Source: RGIG6375 sp964472725 | Lineage (GTDB): Bacteria > Bacillota > Clostridia > Oscillospirales > Oscillospiraceae | Direction of reading: 5' to 3' | NCBI GenBank assembly: GCA_964472725.1 | Contig: CAYYLZ010000080.1 | Coordinates: 1-7,994, forward strand | Length of the DNA: 7,994 nt | Part shown: in pieces, positions 1 through 5,948 of the stretch | How the letters are laid out: each line of letters begins with the position of its first letter | Numbering within the stretch: the first letter of the stretch is position 1 | Translations under genes and position numbers: made by a program | The notes under the pieces: generated by a model | The model's input: the letters and a program-made list of their open reading frames with translations, nothing else | What the model was told of the DNA's origin: nothing | The model's database searches: none

Positions 1-1618
1 GGGTGCCGTTGGAGGCGATGGTAGCCGCGTAGGAAGCAAGCTGCATGGGGGTGAACAGATTGTAGGACTGGCCGATGGAGGCCAGCAGGGTGTCGCCGGG
101 ATACCAGCTTTCACCAACGACGGTTTCCTTGTACTCGCGGGAAGCGAGAACGCCGGTGTTCTCCTCTATCTCAATGCCGGTGGGCTGACCCAATCCAAAG
201 AGTTTGGCGTAATAGGAAATGGAGTCTATGCCGGTGTCAACGCCCACGGAGTAGAAGAAATAGTTGCAGGAATTCTGTATGGCGGTGGTGACGTTGAGGG
301 TGCCGTGGGAGCCGGGGTATGTCCAGCACTTGTATTCATAGCCGCTGTACTTATCGTAAAGGGCGCGGTCGTATATCTGAGTGTGTGGGGTAATGGTGCC
401 GGTCTGCAGACCGGCGATAGCGGTGTTCATCTTGAAGGTGGAGCCGGGGGAGTAGGTACCCTTGGTGGCTCTGTTGTAAAGAGGGGCGGAGGGGTCGGAG
501 GAAAGCGCGGCGTAGTCGGTGAAATAGCTTTCGATGTCGAAGGTGGGATAGGAGGCGCTGGCGATAACGTCACCGGTGCCGACCTCTATTGCGACCACCG
601 CGCCGCCGGTTATTTTCTCGGCCTCTTCACGCTCAGCGTTGATGTTCTCAATGGTTGAGGCGAGGGCTTCCTCGACTATCTGCTGGCAGAGAATATCGAG
701 GGATATGGTCACATTGTTGCCCGCCTTGGGCTCCTGAGTGTAGACAGAATCGATAACGGTGCCGTTTTCGGCGCGGGTGACCAGCATTTTGCCGTCGGTG
801 CCGTGGAGCTGCTCTTCGAATATCTGCTCCACGCCGTACTGACCCACCTTGGCGTTCATGGGATAGCCAAGCTCCTTGTAGTAAGCGTACTCCTTGTCGT
901 CCATGGAGCCAATAACGCCAAGAATGTGGGCGGCGTAGTCGGTGTGGTATTCACGCACGGAGGTGGTTTCGACGGAAACGCCGGGCAGACCGTATTCCTT
1001 CACGGCGGAAATAAGCGCAAGATCAACGTCGGAAGCGAATATGTAATCGGGGAAATCGAAAAGGGTGCAGGCTTCCAGCTCGAAGCGTATGCCCACGGCA
1101 ATGCGGGCGTCGGCGTCGGAAAAGTCCTCGGGCACGGAGTAATGCTCACGCAGCCACGTCATAAGCTCGGTGGCGGAAATTTCGGGGTCAAGCTCGAAAT
1201 GCTCGATGTAGTCGTCCAGCCATTCACGCTGGAACCGGCTCATGTCGGAAGCATAGGTAAAGGGCGGCAGGACGGAAACCGGGAACCTGTCGGTGTGGGA
1301 ATATCCAAGCTCGGAGCAGATGGCTGTAAGGGTCAGCAGGTCGCCGTTGGGATCGCCGCCGGCAACAAGGCGCTGGCGGTCAATGCCGATGCTGTAGCCA
1401 AGACCGTTTGAAACCAGCACTCGCCCGTTGCGGTCGAATATGCTGCCTCGCGAGGCGGGCACCGTCTGTGTGGATACGATGGTGTTCACGGACTGGATAG
1501 AGTACTCGTCGCCGTGTATCACCTGTAAATTGTAAAGCCCGAAAAGGGCGATAACGGAAAGCAGCAGCGGCACGATTATCATTGCGGCGGCTCTTCCGTA
1601 GGATACGGTTTTACGCAT
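1..1618 (-). CDS. mrdA: Penicillin-binding protein 2 (elongasome transpeptidase), C-terminus cut by window edge
   Basis: Class B penicillin-binding protein, the DD-transpeptidase that cross-links new side-wall peptidoglycan together with RodA and MreCD. It is anchored in the membrane with the catalytic domain outside. I translated 539 codons from the ATG at 1618 to the left edge. A single membrane segment lies at about residues 8-30. It is followed by the class B N-terminal signature SRGSIFDRNG (about 59-68), and then a pedestal region typical of Firmicutes PBP2 with AAHILGVIG and VGQYGVEQIFE. The transpeptidase domain shows the SxxK motif STFK with nucleophile Ser393, and the SxN motif SCN starting at Ser450. 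Their 57-residue spacing is as expected for the family. The reading frame ends at ASNGT, just before the KTG motif should appear, so the gene is truncated by the window and not broken. An AAAGGA ribosome site at 1626-1631 sits 7 nt before the ATG. It starts 17 nt after mreD, so it is probably the same operon. Elongasome PBP2 is preferred over FtsI/SpoVD because of the mreCD linkage and the absence of a visible PASTA region, though the C-terminus is unseen. Confidence 0.95.
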   Translation of the reverse strand, partial: MRKTVSYGRAAAMIIVPLLLSVIALFGLYNLQVIHGDEYSIQSVNTIVSTQTVPASRGSIFDRNGRVLVSNGLGYSIGIDRQRLVAGGDPNGDLLTLTAICSELGYSHTDRFPVSVLPPFTYASDMSRFQREWLDDYIEHFELDPEISATELMTWLREHYSVPEDFSDADARIAVGIRFELEACTLFDFPDYIFASDVDLALISAVKEYGLPGVSVETTSVREYHTDYAAHILGVIGSMDDKEYAYYKELGYPMNAKVGQYGVEQIFEEQLHGTDGKMLVTRAENGTVIDSVYTQEPKAGNNVTISLDILCQQIVEEALASTIENINAEREEAEKITGGAVVAIEVGTGDVIASASYPTFDIESYFTDYAALSSDPSAPLYNRATKGTYSPGSTFKMNTAIAGLQTGTITPHTQIYDRALYDKYSGYEYKCWTYPGSHGTLNVTTAIQNSCNYFFYSVGVDTGIDSISYYAKLFGLGQPTGIEIEENTGVLASREYKETVVGESWYPGDTLLASIGQSYNLFTPMQLASYAATIASNGT

Positions 1619-1635
1619 AGTGGGGTCCTTTCGGC

Positions 1636-2130
1636 TCAGCGTCCTTTAAGTCGGGATATACCACGGGAGGCCCAGTAGACGGGCAGGACGAAAATGAGAG
1701 AATATGCAGTCTGAATAAGTGCTCCTATAGCTCCGTCGGCGAGAGAAACGCCCATGTAAGCCACAGAGGGGAAGGCCTGCATGAGGGAGCAGACCAAAAG
1801 CGCGGCTATGGAGAGCGTCAGGAAAGAGGGGAAACCTCTTGCCAGTATGAACTCGGAAAGGAAGCCGCTGAAAAAGCCTGTCAGCGTGAGCAGGACGGTG
1901 AAAGCGAAGTTTCCGCCCACGGAAAGGTCGCAGAGTATGCCTGCCACAAGACCCCACAGACCACCTTTGAGACCGCCGTCGAATATGCCGAAGCCCACCG
2001 CCGCAAGGGGTAGGGCGAGGGGGCATATCCCGCCTATTCTCAGGTGAGTGAAAACGTCTGTCTGCAGGACGTACAGCAGGAGAAGTATGAGGGCGCGCAG
2101 AACGCCGCGTTTAAACTTCCTGGCGTTCAT
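1636..2130 (-). CDS. mreD: Rod shape-determining protein MreD
   Basis: Integral membrane protein of the elongasome. MreD pairs with MreC and helps control PBP2/RodA activity during cell elongation. The 164-residue product has the usual MreD length and is almost entirely hydrophobic. Likely membrane segments are at about residues 10-24, 36-52, 58-70, 76-94, 104-124 and 138-155, with short polar links. The N-terminus is basic (MNARKFKRG) and the C-terminus is basic (SRLKGR), consistent with cytoplasmic ends. Glycine- and aspartate-containing turns such as GLVAGILCDLSVGG (about 60-73) match the conserved MreD core. The ATG is 2 nt after the mreC stop, and its GGAGG site (2138-2142, 7 nt spacing) lies inside the last mreC codons, so coupled translation is likely. 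Identification rests on hydrophobicity, size and position between mreC and PBP2, because MreD sequences are poorly conserved. Confidence 0.92.
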   Translation of the reverse strand: MNARKFKRGVLRALILLLLYVLQTDVFTHLRIGGICPLALPLAAVGFGIFDGGLKGGLWGLVAGILCDLSVGGNFAFTVLLTLTGFFSGFLSEFILARGFPSFLTLSIAALLVCSLMQAFPSVAYMGVSLADGAIGALIQTAYSLIFVLPVYWASRGISRLKGR

Positions 2131-2132
2131 GC

Positions 2133-2957
2133 TTATTCCTCCGGCTCATAATCGGTGATGATAAACAGATAGGTGACAGCGGCAATGTCGGCCTCGGGTT
2201 CCACAACGGCGGAGGCGGAAAGACCGGAGGGGTCGATGCTGACACTCTCAACGGTGCCTATAACAAGACCGGAGGGGTATATTCCGCCCTTGCCGGAGGT
2301 GATGACCTTATCGCCGGAAACAACACGGGAGCTGTCCTCGATGTAGGTGAGGCGGAGCTTGCCCTCGCTCATGAGGTTGAAATCGCCCTCAGCCACGGCG
2401 GTAACGCCCTCGTCGGTGAGAGCGCCTACGCCGGAGGCGGAGTCGAGAATGGTCTGAACGGTGGCGCTGCCCCGGCTGACTTCGGTTATCTGTCCGATAA
2501 GGAAGCCGTCCTCGGTAACAACGCAGTCGCCGACTTCGATGCCGGCTTTGCTGCCCTTGTTGATGCTGAAGGAGGAGGACCAGCCGGAGGCCGACCAGGA
2601 TACCAGCGCCGCGTCAACGAATACATAGTCATCGTTGGCCTCGGCAAGACCCAGCAGCTTCTTAAGACGCTGGTTTTCCTCGTTGGAGGATACGGATTGG
2701 CGCACCTCCTGCTCCATTTCGGCAATGCGGGAGCGAAGCTCGGCGTTTTCGGCAACGAGCTTATCATAATTGTACATATAGGCGTAGACCTGCTCAAGCT
2801 TGTCCATGCCGGCGTTGACCAGCTTGTCAAGAGGCATGAAAATTCCCCGCAGGGAATGGATACCGCCGCCGAAGGCGGAGGCGATGAGCAGTATTATCAG
2901 TACGGCGGCGAGAACGCAGCCGACGGTTATTCCGGATTTTTTGAAGAAAGCTTTCAT
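2133..2957 (-). CDS. mreC: Rod shape-determining protein MreC
   Basis: Bitopic membrane protein of the elongasome. Its extracytoplasmic part forms a scaffold that binds and activates PBP2. The 274-residue product has a short basic cytoplasmic N-terminus (MKAFFKKSG), one membrane helix at about residues 10-29, a coiled coil at about 55-104 rich in E/K/L heptads, and a C-terminal double beta-barrel region (about 110-270). Recognisable MreC elements include the loop EDGFLIGQITEV (149-160), and GDKVITSGKGGIYPSGLVIG (215-234), a signature-like stretch of the second barrel. Length and domain order are normal. A GGGAG site (2964-2968) lies 6 nt before the ATG. Downstream, mreD follows after 2 nt. 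Upstream, the neighbour is maf rather than mreB, which is unusual for this locus (see findings). I see no clear sigma-A promoter or terminator in the 156-bp gap from maf, so readthrough from the U32-maf unit is possible. Confidence 0.96.
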   Translation of the reverse strand: MKAFFKKSGITVGCVLAAVLIILLIASAFGGGIHSLRGIFMPLDKLVNAGMDKLEQVYAYMYNYDKLVAENAELRSRIAEMEQEVRQSVSSNEENQRLKKLLGLAEANDDYVFVDAALVSWSASGWSSSFSINKGSKAGIEVGDCVVTEDGFLIGQITEVSRGSATVQTILDSASGVGALTDEGVTAVAEGDFNLMSEGKLRLTYIEDSSRVVSGDKVITSGKGGIYPSGLVIGTVESVSIDPSGLSASAVVEPEADIAAVTYLFIITDYEPEE

Positions 2958-3113
2958 ATCTGTCTCCCGGAGAAATTGATAATTGATAATTGAGAATTAT
3001 TGGTGATGTGCGTGTCGCTTGTGCCATGCACCACATTTTTGTCATTGCGAGGAGCGGCAGCGACGTGGCAATCTCCGGCGTTGAAGTTACCTGCGAACCA
3101 TAATCAGAGCTTG
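2958..3113. repeat. maf-mreC intergenic region with AT-rich heptamer repeats and a REP-like dispersed-repeat sequence
   Basis: This non-coding gap has two distinct parts. At 2974-2994 there are three tandem copies of AATTGAT/AATTGAT/AATTGAG, followed by a partial fourth AATTAT; this AT-rich patch contrasts with the GC-rich genes. At about 3001-3033, TGGTGATG can pair with CATGCACCA through an 8-bp stem with one bulged G. At about 3041-3073, the stretch beginning GTCATTGCGAGGAGCG and ending GTGGCAATCT is bounded by the short inverted repeat ATTGC/GCAAT. From memory, sequences of this form (CATTGCGAGG...GTGGCAATC) recur as dispersed intergenic repeats in many bacterial genomes. That it is repeated elsewhere in this genome is inference, since only one copy is visible here. 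I find no open reading frame or convincing promoter in it. Confidence 0.6.
2974..2999. repeat. Tandem heptamer repeat, AATTGAT x about 3.7
   Basis: AATTGAT occurs at 2974-2980 and 2981-2987, AATTGAG at 2988-2994, and a partial AATTA at 2995-2999. It lies 17 nt upstream of the mreC start, next to the GGGAG ribosome site, so it would fall in the mreC leader. It may be a slippage-prone repeat or the end of a dispersed element. No function is evident. Confidence 0.75.
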
Positions 3114-3698
3114 CTATATTATCTCTAAGCCAAGCTCGGCGAGCATTTTGCCGAGGGTGCAAAGAGGCAGACCCACCACGTTGAAGAAGTCGCCGTCGAT
3201 GCGCTCTATGAATACGGAGGCGACGCCCTGAGCGCCGTAAGCACCCGCTTTGTCCATAGGCTCGCCGGTTGCGATGTAGCGGCGTATCTCATCGTCGCTG
3301 AGAGCACGGAAAAGCACGTCGGTGGCCTCGTAGCGGCAGAGCTTTTTGCCGCCCATGATGAGCACCACGCCGGAGTAGACGGTGTGGCTGCGTCCGGAAA
3401 GAGCGGAGAGCATGGCAAATGCCTCGCCCTCGTCGGCGGGCTTTTCGAGAATTCGCCCATCAAGGGAAACCACGGTGTCGGCAGCGAGAACAATGGAGCC
3501 TTCACCGGCGCGGGGAGCTATCTCCTCCGCCTTGCCCAGCGCAACGGCGATAGCCGCGTCGCCGGGGTGTATGTCGGCGGGGAACTCCGCCTCGGAGGCA
3601 GCGGGGATTATTTCGAAATCGGTAACGCCCAGCATGGTGAGCAGCTCACGGCGGCGGGGCGATTTGGAAGCAAGAACTATGTGGGGAAGATTGTTCAC
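3114..3698 (-). CDS. maf: Maf family nucleoside triphosphate pyrophosphatase
   Basis: Cytoplasmic house-cleaning pyrophosphatase that hydrolyses nucleoside triphosphates (family substrates include dTTP, UTP and modified pyrimidine nucleotides) to monophosphates plus pyrophosphate. The 194-residue product has the normal Maf length. Motifs seen are LASKSPRRREL (9-19, the phosphate-binding SxSxRR), the KAEEIA helix (56-61), ADTVV with the presumed metal-binding Asp74, LEKP (84-87, Lys86), LSALSGRSHTVYSGV (97-111), DKAGAYGAQG (149-158) and GDFFNVVGLPL (169-179). All key family residues appear intact. I chose GTG at 3698 because the family's N-terminal motif starts directly after it and AAAGGA (3707-3712) is 8 nt upstream. 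The ATG one base earlier is out of frame and meets a stop at once, and the longer open frame upstream only overlaps the U32 gene. The start is 1 nt past the U32 stop, suggesting coupled translation. Maf is classically linked to mre genes, as here. Confidence 0.97.
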   Translation of the reverse strand: MNNLPHIVLASKSPRRRELLTMLGVTDFEIIPAASEAEFPADIHPGDAAIAVALGKAEEIAPRAGEGSIVLAADTVVSLDGRILEKPADEGEAFAMLSALSGRSHTVYSGVVLIMGGKKLCRYEATDVLFRALSDDEIRRYIATGEPMDKAGAYGAQGVASVFIERIDGDFFNVVGLPLCTLGKMLAELGLEII

Positions 3699-3712
3699 AT
3701 TATCTGTCCTTT
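3699..3712 (-). promoter_or_regulatory. Ribosome site deciding the maf GTG start
   Basis: AAAGGA at 3707-3712 (minus strand) lies inside the last codons of the U32 gene, 8 nt before the GTG at 3698. The U32 stop TAA occupies 3702-3700, so terminating ribosomes would finish at the maf start. The overlapping out-of-frame ATG (3699-3701, reading ATG TGA) gives no product. Confidence 0.75.
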
Positions 3713-5739
3713 CGGTAGGGGTGTCTGTAATAAAGTCCCTTGGTGGCGTTGGCGGGGGTGTACTTGTTCTGCCCCAGATAACGCTGGGCAATTTGTACGC
3801 ATTCCTCGGCGGTTTCGGTGGTGAAATCCAACCTGCCGCACCAAAGGCCGATGTGCTCGTAATCCTTTTTGCGATTGGCAAGGAAGAGCGCATCGGAGGA
3901 ATAGACGGCGGAGCGTCCGTTGTATTTGGGAAGTATGGGATAGATGCTGCGTCCGTCACGGAGAAGCTCCGTTCCGGCAGCGGCGGCGATGTCGGCCTCA
4001 CTGTGCATGAGAGCCACCCGGCCGTATATGACGGCCTCGGTGGGCAGCGCCTTGGAAAGCACGGCTATTTCGCCCAGCTTCAGCTCCGGCGGCGCGGTCA
4101 CGGAGGCGACGCGAAGATCTCTCAGCGACAGCATGGTGCGGGAATTGTAGGCGGCAAGGCCAAGACCGGCGTGAACGGTGAAGCCGCGGGCGGCGATGGG
4201 GAATATCTGTCCAAGCTCGTTTACCATAACGTCCTGCACCTGCAGCTTTTTCAGCTCGTCAAGATAAGTCAGCAGCAGGCTGTCCTCGTTATCGTGGAGC
4301 ATCGGCGGCAGCACGGCGCAGATGGTAGTAACACCGTTCTCCCAGAAGGGGGTTATAACGCCGGGGGTGGCCAGCAGCTCGGTGATGGGAATATAGAGCA
4401 GCTCGGGCTTGAGCCCCGCCAGATCGCGGGAAAGCTGGGAAGCCTTCTGGACGTAGATGTTTATGTCGGGAGCGGACACAGGCTCGGGCTTGCGGCTCAT
4501 TTCGGGCATGGCGGCAACGGCGGGGACAGGGAATGCCGCCCGCTGCTGAGCCAGCTTCTCCGTGGCTTTCTGCCGCAGAGCGATAATTTGGGCGGGGGGT
4601 ACGTAAAGCCCCTTGTCCACGGAAGCTGCAGCTTCCGTGCAGTAGAAGGGGGAGTCCACAAGATTGTAAAGGTGAGTGGTGAGGTGGGCATTACCGGTCT
4701 CTTCGCTGCCAAAGGCATCCTTGGGAACCGCACCCTCAACGGTGACACGGTGCCCCTCGGCGTCCTCGATGGCTATCATGACCGGGGTGCCGCGCCTGAT
4801 AAGACCGGAAAGACGCACGGGTATGCGTCCGCTCTCCCGGCTCATGTATGCCTCCCGCACGTCGCCCAGTATGGTCTGAGGATAGCGGGGGCGCTCACTC
4901 TGTTTGCCAAATACCTCGCCGTTTTTGCCGTGGAGGAAGCCGGTGGTCATGCCCTCGGGGGCGAATGCGTCCTCCAGCAGGTCAAGGTCGGCCCGGTCAA
5001 ATGCTTCGCCCTTTGCGGCGGCGGAGTATACCTTTGCGGTGAGCGCGGAATATTCGGGGCGGCGGCTTGTGCCGATTACCCGCAGAGCGGCAAGCTTTAG
5101 GCCGGACAGCGCGGGCATATGGTCAGCAAGGCAGATATCCTTGCGGCTTATGTAAAAATCTCCTTTTCGGGTTGCGGTACCGTAGGCTCTGCGGCAGCTC
5201 ATGGAGCAATCGCCGAAGCAGGCACAGCCGGAGCCGGTGAAAGCGCTCATGCGGCATATTCCCGCCGCGGAGCAGACGGGGCCGTGGCAGGGCAGCTCGA
5301 GCTCTATCCTCGCGCTTTTGCAAAGCTCGGTTATTTCCTCAAGGGTAAGGTCGGGAGAAAGCGTGACACGGCTTGCGCCAAGATATGCCGCCGTAGCTAT
5401 TCCCGCAGCGTTCACGGCGCCCATGCGCAGATGAATGGGAGTGGAGGGCAGCAGCTGACGCAGAGCGCGGAGCATACCCAGATCGCCGGTCTCTATGGCG
5501 GCCGCGCCAAGCTCGGCAGCACGGCGTGCCTTCTGCAGCAGCGCATCGGCCTCGACATCACGGACTGCGTCGGGCAGGGAGAAATATACCTTGACGCCGC
5601 GAATACGGCAGTATTTGATAGCTTCGGAAAGCGCCCTTTCACCAAGGCTGCCGAGAGCCACATATACTGCGTCGGCGCCGTTCTGCACGGCGGCACGCAC
5701 TGCCTCGGGATTGGGAGCGGGGATAAGTATTTCGGGCAT
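3700..5739 (-). CDS. U32 family protein (peptidase U32 / RlhA-like Fe-S hydroxylase family), divergent, with long C-terminal extension
   Basis: Members of this family were annotated as collagenase-like peptidases, but characterised bacterial ones (RlhA, TrhP, UbiU/UbiV) act in hydroxylation of rRNA, tRNA or ubiquinone precursors and use four cysteines for an Fe-S cluster. This 679-residue protein opens with LIPAPNPEAVRAAVQNGADAVYV (first 27 residues), the start of the U32 TIM-like barrel, and continues with IHLRMGAVN (102-110) and RVTLSPDLTLEEI (124-136). The cysteine region HGPVC...GIC...GDC..SC gives Cys156, Cys162, Cys178 and Cys182, followed by SRKDICLADHMP (198-209) and RVIGTSRRPEY (220-230). 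Cys156-Cys162 are separated by five residues, where RlhA has six, and extra cysteines occur at 140, 151, 172 and 174. Residues about 300-400 resemble the DUF3656-type insertion, and about 430-679 form a further domain ending GLYYRHPYRKDR. The start has AAAGGAG (5747-5753) 7 nt upstream. It heads the leftward unit and is coupled to maf. Its substrate cannot be told from sequence. Confidence 0.88.
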   Translation of the reverse strand: MPEILIPAPNPEAVRAAVQNGADAVYVALGSLGERALSEAIKYCRIRGVKVYFSLPDAVRDVEADALLQKARRAAELGAAAIETGDLGMLRALRQLLPSTPIHLRMGAVNAAGIATAAYLGASRVTLSPDLTLEEITELCKSARIELELPCHGPVCSAAGICRMSAFTGSGCACFGDCSMSCRRAYGTATRKGDFYISRKDICLADHMPALSGLKLAALRVIGTSRRPEYSALTAKVYSAAAKGEAFDRADLDLLEDAFAPEGMTTGFLHGKNGEVFGKQSERPRYPQTILGDVREAYMSRESGRIPVRLSGLIRRGTPVMIAIEDAEGHRVTVEGAVPKDAFGSEETGNAHLTTHLYNLVDSPFYCTEAAASVDKGLYVPPAQIIALRQKATEKLAQQRAAFPVPAVAAMPEMSRKPEPVSAPDINIYVQKASQLSRDLAGLKPELLYIPITELLATPGVITPFWENGVTTICAVLPPMLHDNEDSLLLTYLDELKKLQVQDVMVNELGQIFPIAARGFTVHAGLGLAAYNSRTMLSLRDLRVASVTAPPELKLGEIAVLSKALPTEAVIYGRVALMHSEADIAAAAGTELLRDGRSIYPILPKYNGRSAVYSSDALFLANRKKDYEHIGLWCGRLDFTTETAEECVQIAQRYLGQNKYTPANATKGLYYRHPYRKDR

Positions 5740-5746
5740 ACGACAG

Positions 5747-5753
5747 CTCCTTT
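5747..5753 (-). promoter_or_regulatory. Strong ribosome-binding site of the U32 gene
   Basis: AAAGGAG on the minus strand with 7 nt to the ATG at 5739. It supports that start over any internal codon. Confidence 0.8.
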
Positions 5754-5788
5754 CATCGGGAATATGGGCACACTGATACTATTTTAAC

Positions 5789-5817
5789 AGTATACCACAA
5801 TATCGTGACGAATTAAA
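5789..5817 (-). promoter_or_regulatory. Predicted sigma-A promoter of the leftward U32-maf unit
   Basis: On the minus strand, TGGTATACT gives an extended -10 (TGn plus TATACT, 5794-5789). Seventeen bases upstream is a poor -35, TTTAAT (5817-5812). Transcription would begin near 5782, leaving a leader of roughly 43 nt. The -10 is good and the -35 weak, which suits an extended -10 promoter. A short inverted repeat (ATACT...AGTAT, 5775-5779 and 5789-5793) overlaps the -10 and could be chance or an operator. Confidence 0.55.
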
Positions 5818-5840
5818 GGATTAATTGCCGTCTGCCGCCG

Positions 5841-5903
5841 AAAAAATTTCTAAAGTTTTTATTCCTCGCCGCTATTGCCAATATTTCGAGGGTTTGATAT
5901 AAT
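5841..5903 (+). promoter_or_regulatory. Predicted strong sigma-A promoter of the DnaD/helicase-loader unit
   Basis: TTGCCA (-35, 5875-5880) and TATAAT (-10, 5898-5903) are separated by exactly 17 bases, and TG at 5895-5896 makes the -10 an extended one (TGATATAAT). An A/T tract at 5841-5863 (AAAAAATTTCTAAAGTTTTTATT) lies upstream, where a distal UP element would be. Transcription should start near 5910, which places the ATG at 5916 only a few bases from the transcript end and favours the ATG at 5949 with its own ribosome site. Confidence 0.8.
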
Positions 5904-5936
5904 TAATACCCCTCTATGGCAATTAACGACAGGAAA

Positions 5937-5940
5937 GGAG
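5937..5940 (+). promoter_or_regulatory. Ribosome site deciding the DnaD-like start
   Basis: AAAGGAG ending at 5940 is 8 nt before the ATG at 5949. No comparable site precedes the in-frame ATG at 5916, which would also be almost leaderless relative to the predicted promoter. Confidence 0.8.
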
Positions 5941-5948
5941 CGCGGATA

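Noticed and set aside
305..1411. Plus-strand open frames of 117 and 202 codons inside the PBP2 region
   Set aside because: Both are antisense to the PBP2 frame, which carries the SxxK and SxN motifs. The products are glycine/valine-rich shadows.
2827..3162. Minus-strand small open frame across the maf-mreC gap
   Set aside because: It overlaps both the end of maf and the start of mreC in another frame, reads through the repeat sequence, and has no recognisable motif.
3699..4001. N-terminal extension of maf giving a 295-residue protein
   Set aside because: The extension only re-reads the end of the U32 gene in another frame and is proline/serine/threonine-rich. The Maf motif begins right after the GTG at 3698, which has its own ribosome site.
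3382..5100. 572-codon open frame on the plus strand opposite the U32 gene and maf
   Set aside because: It is antisense to two genes with clear family motifs. Its product is glycine-rich and low-complexity, typical of shadow frames in GC-rich DNA, and it has no ribosome site or known motif.
5916..5948. Earlier ATG for the DnaD-like protein
   Set aside because: It has no ribosome site, lies about 6 nt after the predicted transcription start, and its 11 codons contain the ribosome site for the ATG at 5949.
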